From Ketobacter sp963922875 (GTDB lineage Bacteria > Pseudomonadota > Gammaproteobacteria > Pseudomonadales > Ketobacteraceae), in the NCBI GenBank assembly GCA_963922875.1, contig CAWUJH010000006.1:1-64000 (forward strand): a stretch of 64,000 bases of DNA, in the 5' to 3' direction. The position numbers were made by a program, and so were the translations under genes. A model generated the notes under the pieces. The model worked only from the letters and a program-made list of their open reading frames with translations. It was not told the DNA's origin and ran no database searches. Shown piece by piece: positions 43,473 through 52,775 of the stretch (positions within the stretch are counted from its first letter, which is position 1; each line of letters starts with the position of its first letter).

Positions 43473-44648
43473 ATGATATATCGTTGCAGCGGATGCAATA
43501 AAACCACCTTCGAGCTTAGCTGCTCCCAATGCGCAGGTTCCGATACGAGCATATTAACGCCTCTCGACCCATCCTTTTATCCCGAGTTCCAGTATAAGTC
43601 GAAAGGTTATTTGCACGACTTGTTCGTCAAGAAGAAACAAAAGGCCAAGCTCGATGAGTTTTTGAATAATGTGCTTAAAAAATACTCTGAATTAAAGCAT
43701 CCGTTTTTTACCAATTTTGTATTTGCTTCAAGTTATCAGCCAGGAAGTTCTGAGCTTAAAGCAAAGCCCGGTATCAAAGTTAATGGCGAATATTCTGAAA
43801 TTGAGTTATTTCATCAGGTCTTAATCAATCATGGTTTTAACGAATTACGAGACTTTCCACAGTTGCTCGATAAGTTATTACTGACCACCCAATTGAGTGC
43901 AGAATATTATGGTTTTTCCCGCGCGCTGATTCGCCACATCAAGCCTACGTTTAGCGATACCTTGCGCTCCTGGATTGAAGAAGCCGGAGTCAGTTTTAGA
44001 AATAATCTGTCCCTGTTTTTTTATTCACTTTGGAAACGCGACTGTAAATTTCCCGAATTGGAGTTCGATTTAAAAGCCTGTGACAAACCAGGAAAACCCT
44101 TGGTACCTGAGAACGTCTATAACCGGCTACTGGCAGAGGCGGAGGCAATCTATTTCGAAATTCAAGTTAGTCGATACTCCTCTCGGTTGGCGCGCTTCGA
44201 CCCCGCCAGATTTGTCACCATTCATTTTGTGGATGCCATGGATGGCTTTGGTTTTGAAGCTTTCCTGGTGGAGCTGTTTCAAACCATTGGTTACGATGTT
44301 CAGGAAACCAAGAGGAAAACTGAAAACAGTGCGGATCTTTTTGTGAAAAAGCTTGATCAGGCGGTGCTTATTCAGGCTCGGCATTGCTCCAGCACGCTGG
44401 GGGTTTCCGCCATCCAAAAAGCGTTAGCGGCGAAGCGTTTTTATGCGTGTGAAGAAGCGCTGATAGTGACCAATGCCTTTTTTACCGAAGCGGCCAAACA
44501 GGCGGCTGAAACCGCCTCCGTTACCTTGGTGGATCGAGCCGGTTTGCAAGGCTATCTCAATGACTACAACCAGAAACTCATTGAGCAGTTTGAATTGGAA
44601 GGAACCACCAGCCGATTCGTTAACGTCAGGGATTTGGCCCGGGTGTAA
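43473..44648 (+). CDS. Mrr-like restriction endonuclease domain protein with zinc ribbon
   Basis: 391 residues. The N-terminal CSGC ... CSQC pairs (residues 5-8 and 17-20) form a zinc ribbon. A long helical middle of unknown type follows. The C-terminal Mrr-type nuclease fold starts near 255 (DAMDGFGFEAFLVELFQTIG) with Asp288 (NSADLFV) and Gln301-Ala-Arg303 where the family has QxK. Then comes the conserved EALIVTNAFFTEAAKQAAET. Arg for the catalytic Lys may alter or abolish cutting. It stands alone with no methylase beside it; the 3' end overlaps the convergent acyltransferase by 23 bases. Codon use is more AT-rich than the neighbours. Confidence 0.85.
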   Translation: MIYRCSGCNKTTFELSCSQCAGSDTSILTPLDPSFYPEFQYKSKGYLHDLFVKKKQKAKLDEFLNNVLKKYSELKHPFFTNFVFASSYQPGSSELKAKPGIKVNGEYSEIELFHQVLINHGFNELRDFPQLLDKLLLTTQLSAEYYGFSRALIRHIKPTFSDTLRSWIEEAGVSFRNNLSLFFYSLWKRDCKFPELEFDLKACDKPGKPLVPENVYNRLLAEAEAIYFEIQVSRYSSRLARFDPARFVTIHFVDAMDGFGFEAFLVELFQTIGYDVQETKRKTENSADLFVKKLDQAVLIQARHCSSTLGVSAIQKALAAKRFYACEEALIVTNAFFTEAAKQAAETASVTLVDRAGLQGYLNDYNQKLIEQFELEGTTSRFVNVRDLARV

Positions 44649-45765
44649 GTTTCGATTGCACGCGCTGTTTGATATAGGTAGAGGCAATGCTTAACAGTAA
44701 GGCAACAATGGAGATGACGGCCACCCTAACATCAATATTCCATTCGGAATTAACCAATGCTCTTTGCAGTGCTACCACAAAGAGCATATGCATTAGATAG
44801 ATACCGTAGTTCAATGGATACAATGGAGCGATCCAGGAGTATTTTGCATTGATGAATTTTAAAAATAAAAAGGTCGTGGAGAGCATCAAAGAAAAACACA
44901 CGAAGATACCGGAACTGGATAGGGCTAATTGCAATACCGTTGGCTTTAATAACACCGTCTTAAGCAATAATATCGCTATTTGATTAATGGCGACGAAGCC
45001 AACAATAGCAAGAACGCTGACCCAAAATAGTTTTTTAAGGGGAAGCCGATTATATAGTCCAAAAAAATACAGACCTAAAGCATAGGCCGCAACATAAGCC
45101 CCTAAGCGCGCTGGTTGCGCTACCACGAAGCCCCCCATATTTTGCCAATCGTGTGGGCCAAAACCCATCTGTACAACACCAAAGGTGATAGCCCAGCCAA
45201 CGATCAATATGGCGATAAACTTACCCGCAATAACCCCATAGCTGGTGTCTTCTGCCAGCAGAAAGCCATTCAACCAACGCCGAGTCAACATAAAAAAGGC
45301 ACCAATAATAAACAGCACTTCCACAAACCATATATGGTGATGAAAGCTCATGGAGCCTGGTTCGATGGTGACGAATTCAAATTGCCATAGGGTTTTCCAG
45401 GTTGTCAGGTAGGTGTGGGTCATAGCGTCGAAGCTGAAATCTGTTTTGGCAATAAAAAATAGCAGGGGGCCTACCAACATCAGTTGTAGATAGCCGGGTA
45501 AAAGAAGTCGTTGCAGTCTTTGTTTCAGATAGCCGGTATTGTCTTTTTTACGCTGGGATTTGGCGGCGAAGAAGCCTGCTACAAAAAACATGGTGGCCAT
45601 CACAAACAGATCGGCGAGGCCCATGAAAATGAGATAACGACGGGTGCCGTCTTGAACATTGACGTACCACCAGTCAACGTTTGCGGTATAGCCGCACATC
45701 GCGTGAAAGACGATGACAATAAAGATGGATGCCAGTCGCAGATTGTCAAACGCGTAGAGTCTCAT
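44626..45765 (-). CDS. Acyltransferase 3 family membrane protein (OafA/OpgC-like)
   Basis: 379 residues, about ten membrane helices. The N-terminal pattern LYAFDNLRLASIFIVIVFHA contains the family's conserved Arg and His. FVEVLFIIGAFFMLTRR and LYPLNYGIYLMHMLFVVALQ also fit. These enzymes O-acylate sugars or lipids at the inner membrane. The substrate is unknown. It is transcribed alone, divergent from mtfA. Confidence 0.9.
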   Translation of the reverse strand: MRLYAFDNLRLASIFIVIVFHAMCGYTANVDWWYVNVQDGTRRYLIFMGLADLFVMATMFFVAGFFAAKSQRKKDNTGYLKQRLQRLLLPGYLQLMLVGPLLFFIAKTDFSFDAMTHTYLTTWKTLWQFEFVTIEPGSMSFHHHIWFVEVLFIIGAFFMLTRRWLNGFLLAEDTSYGVIAGKFIAILIVGWAITFGVVQMGFGPHDWQNMGGFVVAQPARLGAYVAAYALGLYFFGLYNRLPLKKLFWVSVLAIVGFVAINQIAILLLKTVLLKPTVLQLALSSSGIFVCFSLMLSTTFLFLKFINAKYSWIAPLYPLNYGIYLMHMLFVVALQRALVNSEWNIDVRVAVISIVALLLSIASTYIKQRVQSKLTPGPNP

Positions 45766-45889
45766 TTAGTCCTCAAAAGTGAAAGCAACACAGCCGTTAA
45801 ACATTTCATCAAAACTCGCCGTTTAGGGGCGGCAAGCTACCAGTTTCCGCCACAAAATATCCGTAAATGATGCATTTGTACATAAATTG

Positions 45890-45930
45890 TGTCTGTCTAT
45901 AGACTGACAACCCTAGAACTATATATCTAG
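45890..45930. promoter_or_regulatory. Palindromic candidate operator between acyltransferase and mtfA
   Basis: Core palindrome GTCTATAGAC (45895-45904) extends to a near-perfect 20-base inverted repeat at 45890-45909. A second pair of arms, CTAGA (45913-45917) and TCTAG (45926-45930), follows. Position in a divergent promoter region suggests a dimeric regulator site; the regulator is unknown. Confidence 0.3.
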
Positions 45931-45997
45931 TTTCATGCTCTAAGTGAATTCTAGTATGAATCGAAATAAATCACCTGGGCGGGAAGTGGGGTAGTGG

Positions 45998-46762
45998 ATG
46001 TTTAAGGGTTACCGTGATTGGCGAGACCAACGGCGCGTTAGAAAAATGGGTTACACCTCTGAGCAATGGGAGTCGGCGATTGTTGATTGGCCTGTGGTGC
46101 AGCGTTATCAAGGCACCGAACGGGAGGCACTACGAGATTTGACCTTTCGATTTCTCGCCCGCAAGAGTTTTACCTCAGGAGGAGGTTTTCGAGTGACCGA
46201 TGTTATGTGTTTGAGAATCGCGACCATGGCTTGTGTACCTATCCTGCATCTTGATTTGGATTGGTATGATCATTGGTATACAGTGATTGTTTATGAAGGT
46301 GATTTCGTTCCTAATCGCACTTATCGTAGCGAAGATGGCGTGATCCATTCCCGAGGACCGGGTTTAAGTGGTGAAGCCTGGTTTAGGGGTCCAGTGATTC
46401 TTTCCTGGGATGCAGTGTGTGAATCCGGTGGCCATGCTCGTCATGGGGCGGCCAGTAATGTGGTTATCCATGAACTAGCCCACAAGCTCGATATGCTGCG
46501 TGATGGGGCCAACGGTGCGCCGCCTATGCACCCGGATATGCGTCCAGGGGAATGGCATGATACGTTCACTGCCGCTTGGGAACGTCTGCAACGGGATTGG
46601 CAACATCACCGCCCCTTGCCCATTAATGATTACGGTCTTACCAGTCCGGCAGAATTTTTTGCGGTATGCAGTGAGACTTTTTTTGAGGCACCAGCCACCA
46701 TGAAAGAGCAGTTGCCCGAAGTCTATCGTCTTTTGGGTCAGTTCTATCGCCAACAACCCTGA
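45998..46762 (+). CDS. mtfA: MtfA family zinc-dependent peptidase
   Basis: 254 residues. Metal motif VVIHELAHKLDMLRDGANG (HExxH), with the distal region PAEFFAVCSETFFEAP supplying the third ligand. The N-terminal DWRDQRRVRKMGYTSEQWES and the length fit E. coli MtfA (YeeI), an aminopeptidase-like protein that inactivates Mlc/DgsA in sugar control. Whether Mlc exists here is unknown. Confidence 0.92.
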   Translation: MFKGYRDWRDQRRVRKMGYTSEQWESAIVDWPVVQRYQGTEREALRDLTFRFLARKSFTSGGGFRVTDVMCLRIATMACVPILHLDLDWYDHWYTVIVYEGDFVPNRTYRSEDGVIHSRGPGLSGEAWFRGPVILSWDAVCESGGHARHGAASNVVIHELAHKLDMLRDGANGAPPMHPDMRPGEWHDTFTAAWERLQRDWQHHRPLPINDYGLTSPAEFFAVCSETFFEAPATMKEQLPEVYRLLGQFYRQQP

Positions 46763-46791
46763 CGTTGGCGATGTCCTAACATTGTTATCAG

Positions 46792-48171
46792 TTAGAGCTT
46801 GCGTACTTTAAATTTGCGTCCTTTGATCTTACCGTTTATTAATCGCCCTAAGGCCTTGTCGGCTTGATTCATTTCGAGGGTCACATAAGCACTGTAATCC
46901 GTAACGTCGATCTTGCCCACGGCACTGCCAGGCACTCCGGCGTCACCGGTGAGGGCACCCAGAATATCTCCAGGGCGAATTTTGTCTTTGCGACCACCGG
47001 CCACCACTAGCGTTTTCTTGTTGGGCAGCATGGCAAATTGATCATCGGTTTTGAGACTGTCGGCCTCTTTAATTTCGAGGCTGTTGCCTTGATAATCGGC
47101 GATTTTATCCAGTTTGAAACGTTCTTTTTGTTCCAGCAGGCTAATGGCCAAGCCCTCTTTTCCTGCTCTGGCGGTGCGGCCGATACGATGCACATAAATC
47201 TCAGGGTCGCGCGGCAAATCGTAGTTGATCACTGCGGGCAGGTCTTCGACATCCAGGCCACGGGCTGCCACATCGGTGGCCACCAGGACGCTGCAGCTCT
47301 GGTGTTTAAATTGGGTTAACACCTGGTCACGTTCACGCTGTTCCAGATCGCCGTGTAAAGCTAAGGCATTAAAACGCCGATTATCGAGATAGTCGGCGAC
47401 ATCTTTGGTGGTTTCCTTGGTGTTGCAGAAAATTACCGCCGATGAAACCTGTATGTGTTGTAGTATGCGGATGAGATTGTCGAGCTTGTTGCCGTTCTTG
47501 GATAGAAAGAAGCGCTGGGTAATGGCATCCGTTGTGTGATGAGATTCAACTTTTACCTGCACTGGATCCCGTTGAAATTTTGCGCTTAACGCTTTAATGT
47601 TGTCGGGGTAGGTGGCTGAGAAGAGCAGGGTCTGGCGGTTTTCTGGAGTATGTTCAATGATAGTCTCCATATCTTCTATAAACCCCATTTCCAGCATTCG
47701 GTCTGCTTCGTCGAGTACCAAGGTTTTTACTTCCGACAAATCGAGGGTGTTCTTGCGCAGGTGGTCTTTGATACGTCCAGGCGTTCCTACTACAATATGG
47801 GCGCCATGCTCCAGTGAGCCAATTTGCGGCCCGATCGATTGGCCACCACATAAAGTAACGATCTTGATATTCTCCTGGTACCGCGCCAGGCGACGAATTT
47901 CAGCTGCTACTTGTGTGCTTAATTCGCGGGTGGGGCACATGACCAATCCCTGCACGCCAAAAAAACGTGGATTGAGCTTGACCAGCAATGGGATAGCGAA
48001 GGCGGCCGTTTTGCCGCTTCCGGTTTTGGCTTGAGCAATTAGGTCCCGCCTGGCCAGCGCCAAGGGTAGGGCTTGATCCTGGATCGGTGTCATTGCCTGG
48101 TAGCCTAGTTCCTCCAGGTTGCTAAGCAGGGCTGGGGGTAATGGCAGATTGGAAAAGGGCTGGTTTGTCAC
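46792..48171 (-). CDS. dbpA: ATP-dependent RNA helicase DbpA
   Basis: 459 residues from the GTG at 48171 (MTNQPFSNLPLPPALLSNLE); an ATG 14 codons earlier is also open. Helicase motifs: TPIQ, AQAKTGSGKTAAF, PTRELSTQV, LVLDEADRMLEMGF, SAT, ATDVAARGLDV and HRIGRTARAG. The last ~75 residues (TLVVAGGRKDKIRPGDILGA ... YSAYVTLEMNQADKAL) are the DbpA RNA-binding domain that targets 23S rRNA helix 92. Role: 50S subunit assembly. Confidence 0.95.
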   Translation of the reverse strand: MTNQPFSNLPLPPALLSNLEELGYQAMTPIQDQALPLALARRDLIAQAKTGSGKTAAFAIPLLVKLNPRFFGVQGLVMCPTRELSTQVAAEIRRLARYQENIKIVTLCGGQSIGPQIGSLEHGAHIVVGTPGRIKDHLRKNTLDLSEVKTLVLDEADRMLEMGFIEDMETIIEHTPENRQTLLFSATYPDNIKALSAKFQRDPVQVKVESHHTTDAITQRFFLSKNGNKLDNLIRILQHIQVSSAVIFCNTKETTKDVADYLDNRRFNALALHGDLEQRERDQVLTQFKHQSCSVLVATDVAARGLDVEDLPAVINYDLPRDPEIYVHRIGRTARAGKEGLAISLLEQKERFKLDKIADYQGNSLEIKEADSLKTDDQFAMLPNKKTLVVAGGRKDKIRPGDILGALTGDAGVPGSAVGKIDVTDYSAYVTLEMNQADKALGRLINGKIKGRKFKVRKL

Positions 48172-48262
48172 GGGGTTCTCGAGCGTTTCAATAAGGGTGG
48201 TGTAGAATACCACAAATGGATCTGATCAAGTCAGCGCATATGTTCTCAACTATAAGGCTAAT

Positions 48263-49123
48263 ATGAAAATACCGAAACGACTGCAACCTCTCGTAGAAGA
48301 CGGATTGATTGACGAGGTGATTACTCAGTTGATGAGCGGCAAGGAAGCCCAAGTATTTATCGTGCGCTGTGGTTCTCAGGTGCGCTGTGCCAAGGTTTAT
48401 AAGGAAGCCCAGCAACGTAGCTTCAAGCAGGCTGTCCAGTATCAGGAAGGGCGCAAGGTGCGTAATAGTCGCCAAGCCAGAGCTATGACCAAAAAAACCC
48501 GCTACGGCCAAAAGGAACAGGAACAGGCCTGGTTATCGGCCGAGGTGGACGCCCTGTATCAACTGGCGGATGCCGGTGTTCGGGTGCCTCAGCCTCATGG
48601 GTTTGTGGATGGCGTGCTGCTGATGGATCTGGTTCAGGACCAAGACGGGTTCGCCGCGCCCCGTCTGGATGATGTGATATTAACGCCTGAGCAGGCGCGG
48701 CAATATCATGCCCAGGTGATTACTGATGTGGTGCGCATGCTGTGCGCCGGTTTGATTCATGGTGATCTGTCCGAATTCAATGTATTACTGGACGAACAGG
48801 GGCCGGTGATTATCGATTTCCCGCAAGCCGTGAATGCCGCCAGTAATAATAGTGCTGCGGCCATGCTGCAGCGTGACGTTGACAATATGCGAGTCTATTT
48901 TGGTCGCTTCGCGCCAGAATTATTAACTACTAATTACGGCAAGGAAATTTGGCAACTGTATCAAGGTGGTGATTTGCAGCCGGATACAAAATTAACCGGA
49001 CGCTTCCAGGAAGACACTAATGCGGTGGATGTGACTGACGTGATGGCGGTGATAGATGCGGCCAAAGAAGAGGAAGCTGAACGGTTAGAGCGAGAGCGGG
49101 CCGATCGTGATGAACAAGATTAA
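48263..49123 (+). CDS. RIO1-type atypical serine kinase
   Basis: 286 residues. Catalytic loop LIHGDLSEFNVLL and metal-binding motif VIIDFPQAVN are intact; the ATP-binding flexible loop lies in QLMSGKEAQVFIVRCG. The C-terminus is acidic and charged. Bacterial RIO kinases are homologous to ribosome-maturation kinases of archaea and eukaryotes. The divergent dbpA next door hints at a shared ribosome role, which is inference. Confidence 0.93.
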   Translation: MKIPKRLQPLVEDGLIDEVITQLMSGKEAQVFIVRCGSQVRCAKVYKEAQQRSFKQAVQYQEGRKVRNSRQARAMTKKTRYGQKEQEQAWLSAEVDALYQLADAGVRVPQPHGFVDGVLLMDLVQDQDGFAAPRLDDVILTPEQARQYHAQVITDVVRMLCAGLIHGDLSEFNVLLDEQGPVIIDFPQAVNAASNNSAAAMLQRDVDNMRVYFGRFAPELLTTNYGKEIWQLYQGGDLQPDTKLTGRFQEDTNAVDVTDVMAVIDAAKEEEAERLERERADRDEQD

Positions 49124-49152
49124 ACCGTTGTTAATTAAGTGAACGTCCCATT

Positions 49153-49539
49153 ATGAATGCTAGCGCGTTATCGCACTACCTGTTACAGAAGCCGGAAGCG
49201 GTGGAAGATTACCCCTTCGGACCAGAGGCTCAGGTATTCAAAATCTACGGCAAGATGTTCGCGCTTGTTTTTCAACGCCGTAACTCATCAGGCAACCCCC
49301 TGTTGTGCCTGAATTTAAAATGTGATCCTATTGAAGCGTTGGAGTTGCGAGATGTCTTCGCATGTGTGACTCCGGGATATCACATGAATAAACGCCACTG
49401 GAATACAGTGATTCTGGATGGCTCGATTCCGGACAGTGAAATCGAGAGAATGATCGATAACTCCTATTTTCTAGTGGCTAAATCATTGAAAAAGACCCTG
49501 CGAACGGGGCTGGAAATCAGACACGGAATCACTCTTTAG
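49153..49539 (+). CDS. MmcQ/YjbR family protein
   Basis: 128 residues. The pattern VEDYPFGPEAQVFKIYGKMF ... LNLKCDPIEALELRD, then GYHMNKRHWNTVILDG, is the CyaY-like MmcQ/YjbR fold with possible DNA-binding use. There is no signal peptide. It lies 29 bases after the RIO kinase and could be co-transcribed. The molecular role is unknown. Confidence 0.93.
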   Translation: MNASALSHYLLQKPEAVEDYPFGPEAQVFKIYGKMFALVFQRRNSSGNPLLCLNLKCDPIEALELRDVFACVTPGYHMNKRHWNTVILDGSIPDSEIERMIDNSYFLVAKSLKKTLRTGLEIRHGITL

Positions 49540-49631
49540 TTACGCCAGATGCAGGGTGATCTATCCACCTACTCCTGAAAAGGCTATTATTACCCCCACT
49601 ATCCGTTTTCCCCGTTAGCCAAGGATTTATT

Positions 49632-50018
49632 TTGCACTATCTTCTTGATGAGCAAGACTTTAATGACGCTTTTTCCCAATCCGACTTAGAACGCTGTCAG
49701 CATTTTGTAAGCGCTGCTGCGCAGCACAAGGAAGTCTGGGGCTTAAAAAATAATGTTGGCTGGGCAACCGTTGAATCTGATGGTTCGGTCTGCGTGCCGG
49801 TGTGGCCGCATCCGCAGTTTGCCGCCAGTTTAGCGAAAGATAACTGGGAGTATTATGAGGCCGTGCTTATACCCCTGCATGAATTTTTGAGTACCATGCT
49901 ACCCGGAATGGATAAGGATAATGTGCTGTTGGCTTTGTTTCCCAATCTGGAGTTGGAAGGTGTGGTTACCACCGCGGCTCAGGCCAAGTCGATCATCGAA
50001 GAGGCGCTGGAACATTAA
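49632..50018 (+). CDS. DUF2750 family protein
   Basis: 128 residues from a TTG start. The pattern HKEVWGLKNNVGWATVESDG, VPVWPHPQFAASLAKDNWEY and IPLHEFLSTMLPGMDKDNV is that of DUF2750. It is soluble, with no catalytic motif. The 3' end overlaps the convergent methyltransferase by 4 bases. Confidence 0.85.
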   Translation: MHYLLDEQDFNDAFSQSDLERCQHFVSAAAQHKEVWGLKNNVGWATVESDGSVCVPVWPHPQFAASLAKDNWEYYEAVLIPLHEFLSTMLPGMDKDNVLLALFPNLELEGVVTTAAQAKSIIEEALEH

Positions 50019-50665
50019 CGTTCGAATACTAATATATGGCCTTTGAATGCTTTGGCTAAGTATTGCGTATGGGCGGGTTTGAAAACGCTGGGGCCAAATC
50101 CATAGCTCACCATTTTTGTGAGTATTTTGTTTTTCCGTCCACGCCCAGGATCAACCAGGATAACCGTGCAATGTCGCTTGGCATGGCGCTCTATGAAGTT
50201 GGCTAACAGTTCTATATGTTGCTCCTCATAAAGTAAATCGCTGCCGATAATCAGGTCATAAACCCCCAGAAAGTCATTCTTTTCAGCCCAATCCGTGCGC
50301 TCAAAGGGGATGGGTTTTCCTTGGTTCAGCAATACATTCCTGTCTAAAAAGGCTTCTGCTTCCGGGTGGTAGTCCGTTGCGGTGATATCAATATCGAGAC
50401 TGTTGAGCAGAAGGCTGGAAAGCCCGATACCGCATCCTACTTCCAGTACGCGTTTCGCGCCTAATTCACAGGTAAGTAGGTGGTGGGCAAGTACCATGCT
50501 CGACGGCCAGATGATTCCGAACATGGGCCAGCTCGCCGAGCATATGCCCAGTTGCTCCGCAATACCGGCAGGGTCATGATATTGTTGGTTATCTCTGAGG
50601 GTACAAAGGTGGATGTCGGTGCTGCCGAACTCGAGAGTTTGGTAGCGTAAACGGAGGTCTGTCAT
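50015..50665 (-). CDS. Class I SAM-dependent methyltransferase (METTL-like)
   Basis: 216 residues. Motif I is VLEVGCGIGLSSLLLNSLDI, with acidic loop ITATDYHPEAEAFL and GSDLLYEEQHIELL. This is the lysine-methyltransferase-like (PF10294) group that usually acts on proteins. The substrate is unknown. It is transcribed alone, convergent with the DUF2750 gene. Confidence 0.87.
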   Translation of the reverse strand: MTDLRLRYQTLEFGSTDIHLCTLRDNQQYHDPAGIAEQLGICSASWPMFGIIWPSSMVLAHHLLTCELGAKRVLEVGCGIGLSSLLLNSLDIDITATDYHPEAEAFLDRNVLLNQGKPIPFERTDWAEKNDFLGVYDLIIGSDLLYEEQHIELLANFIERHAKRHCTVILVDPGRGRKNKILTKMVSYGFGPSVFKPAHTQYLAKAFKGHILVFER

Positions 50666-50966
50666 TTAAGATCCTGGTGGCTTAGCTCGCGCTGAGCCAA
50701 TTATCGACGATAGATGACAGAACGAATGTTGAGTAGAGTAGAGCTATCTGTTGGAAACGCAAGATAATTAGTGATAATAAAACTGGACAAACGTTACTTC
50801 CCGTTGTATCTTTTTCCCCAGCTAGAAAGAATGCTTACTGTTTAAAAACCTACATTTCGCTGTATTATCCGTAACACTTCGTCCTGCAGTTTTCTAAGTT
50901 TCAGTCCATATTTCAAAGCTATTCAAGCCGTTTATCGGCAATATTTATAAATTTCAGGATATTACT
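50666..50966 (+). promoter_or_regulatory. Upstream region and probable long 5' leader of the cold-shock gene
   Basis: About 300 bases without a gene precede cspA. Cold-shock mRNAs usually carry long structured leaders, so this gap is likely promoter plus leader. No promoter boxes were firmly identified. Confidence 0.4.
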
Positions 50967-51176
50967 ATGTCTAATACAGTTAAAGGAACCGTTAAGTGGT
51001 TCAACGAATCTAAAGGTTTTGGTTTTATTGAGCAGCAATCAGGCCCAGACGTTTTTGCTCACTTCAGCGCTATTGTTAGCTCAGGTTTCAAAACCTTGGC
51101 TGAAGGCCAGCAAGTTGAATTCACGGTAACTCAGGGCCAGAAAGGTCCACAAGCTGAGAATATCGTAGCGCTCTAG
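50967..51176 (+). CDS. Cold-shock protein, CspA family
   Basis: 69 residues: VKGTVKWFNESKGFGFIEQQ holds RNP1, followed by RNP2-like DVFAHFSAI. A single-domain OB-fold RNA chaperone. It has a long upstream leader and a strong terminator after its stop. Confidence 0.97.
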   Translation: MSNTVKGTVKWFNESKGFGFIEQQSGPDVFAHFSAIVSSGFKTLAEGQQVEFTVTQGQKGPQAENIVAL

Positions 51177-51202
51177 TTAGCAATTGTTAACTTAGAACGT
51201 AC

Positions 51203-51240
51203 AAGGGGCAAGTCCTTCGGGGCTTGCCCCTTTTCTTTGT
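51203..51240 (+). terminator. Rho-independent terminator of the cold-shock gene
   Basis: AAGGGGCAAG (51203-51212) pairs perfectly with CTTGCCCCTT (51223-51232) around a 10-base loop that can itself pair, followed by a T-rich stretch. It is the clearest terminator in the window. Confidence 0.9.
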
Positions 51241-51283
51241 TAAAGAGTATTGGGCAAAGAGTTAGAGTCGGGTCGGTGATGCA

Positions 51284-51757
51284 ATGAAAAGTGTTGTGAT
51301 ATTCGTTGATGTGCAAAATGTTTATTACACTACACGTCAAATCTACCAGCGTAATTTTGACTACAACAAATTCTGGCAGCAGGTGACGGCCAATAGGCGG
51401 GTAGAGAAAGCCTTTGCCTATGCGATTGATCGCGGCGATCAAAAACAACTGGAATTCCAAAATATTCTGCGAGCGATTGGTTTTGAGGTGCGCTTAAAAA
51501 ACTATATTCAGCGCGCAGATGGTTCGGCTAAGGGTGATTGGGATGTTGGGATCACTATTGATGCTCTGGAGCACTCACAAACGGCTGACATTGTAGTACT
51601 GGTTTCTGGAGACGGTGACTTTGATCTGTTAGCGGATAAACTCCGAAGGGATCATGGCAAACAGGTGGAAGTTTACGGCGTGCCAGAGCTCACGGCCGCT
51701 TCCTTAAAAGCCGCAGCTACTGACTTTATTCCTATTGCTCGTGACCTTCTGTTGTAA
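51284..51757 (+). CDS. NYN-domain protein (LabA/DUF88 type)
   Basis: 157 residues, single PIN-like NYN domain. Acidic site residues are visible in VVIFVDVQNVYY, WDVGITIDALE and VLVSGDGDFDLLADKLR. The protein is short, with no OST-HTH tail. A predicted RNase-type fold whose RNA target is unknown. Confidence 0.92.
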   Translation: MKSVVIFVDVQNVYYTTRQIYQRNFDYNKFWQQVTANRRVEKAFAYAIDRGDQKQLEFQNILRAIGFEVRLKNYIQRADGSAKGDWDVGITIDALEHSQTADIVVLVSGDGDFDLLADKLRRDHGKQVEVYGVPELTAASLKAAATDFIPIARDLLL

Positions 51758-51791
51758 CTGAGCTAAAAACCCGCGGTGGTGTTGTTGATTT

Positions 51792-52775
51792 TTATTTAAG
51801 CTTAGGATGGCTAAAATGGAGTTGACGGTCACAACCGTAAGAAACCACGGATTCATTTAAATCGATATAGCCAATCTGTTGCCAGCCGTTATCATCTCGA
51901 TTCACTGAGTCCTCATTGACCAAAATTTGCAGGCGGAGTTTCGTGAGGCCGTTTTGCGCAAAATCCAATTCATCGCGAAAGTCTTCTTCGTCATTTCGAG
52001 TGATCTCCGGATCGGTTTGCAGCATCATGTAGCGTGGCCACTTGGCCTCTTCTCCGGCATTAAGTCCTAATTCAGCGATAGGATAAAGTGGGCGAAACCC
52101 TGGATTATTGTCGGCACTGGCAAAGGCCGCAGAAGCGAAAAGACCGATATAAAGGGCATTAAACTGAAAACCGAGCGGTGGCTGGTTGGTCATTTGTACA
52201 TCCATAAAGCGTGCTCTTTGAGCGCCGGAAAGCACGTCAATGGTAAAAAAGTTGGCGGTTGGAGTAGCGTCAGTGGGGTCGTTTGAGGCGAACAACTTGC
52301 CAGCAAAACCAAAGGCTCTGGGATTTCCTCGTTTGGTGGCCGATAGTGCCGTTGATGCCCGACCAATAAAGAGCCCTTGAGAGCCTTCACTAAAATAGCC
52401 GCTGTACTCATTGGGTTCGGTAATATTCCATTGGCCGCTAAAACATATCCCATTACTGTGCACCAGTTTTTCCACGCGGGGCAGGAAGTCGGCGTCTTCG
52501 GCTATGGTGCGGTGCGAATCTTTAATGAGCTGATTGATACCCATTGAGAAAAAATTGGCAACGCTGACTTTGTATTGCGGAAGTAAACCCTGCAAATAGA
52601 CGGCTTGTTCCTTGGCGATTTTGTCATTGCTTGCCGCTGGCGGTGTTCCATAAATAATCTCTTCCACCTGATTAAAGCTGCTCTCACCATGAGCCGATGT
52701 AGTAACTGCGACCCAAAAGCAACTGATCATAAATTTTTGAATCAATCGGTGTCGCTGGCTTATCAACCGGTTCAT
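51792..52775 (-). CDS. Exported catalase-like haem domain protein
   Basis: 327 residues with a signal-like N-terminus (MISCFWVAVTTSAHG, cleavage near AHG-ES). The middle region reads VEKLVHSNGICFSGQWNI, then YSGYFSEGSQGLFIGRASTA and NPRAFGFAGKLF. This follows the catalase superfamily order: distal His, glycine-rich strand, RxS, then GxAxK(L/F). It is shorter than true catalase, like the SrpA-like periplasmic members. The proximal Tyr could not be placed. It is divergent from the CxxCH lipoprotein gene, 275 bases away. Confidence 0.75.
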   Translation of the reverse strand: MNRLISQRHRLIQKFMISCFWVAVTTSAHGESSFNQVEEIIYGTPPAASNDKIAKEQAVYLQGLLPQYKVSVANFFSMGINQLIKDSHRTIAEDADFLPRVEKLVHSNGICFSGQWNITEPNEYSGYFSEGSQGLFIGRASTALSATKRGNPRAFGFAGKLFASNDPTDATPTANFFTIDVLSGAQRARFMDVQMTNQPPLGFQFNALYIGLFASAAFASADNNPGFRPLYPIAELGLNAGEEAKWPRYMMLQTDPEITRNDEEDFRDELDFAQNGLTKLRLQILVNEDSVNRDDNGWQQIGYIDLNESVVSYGCDRQLHFSHPKLK

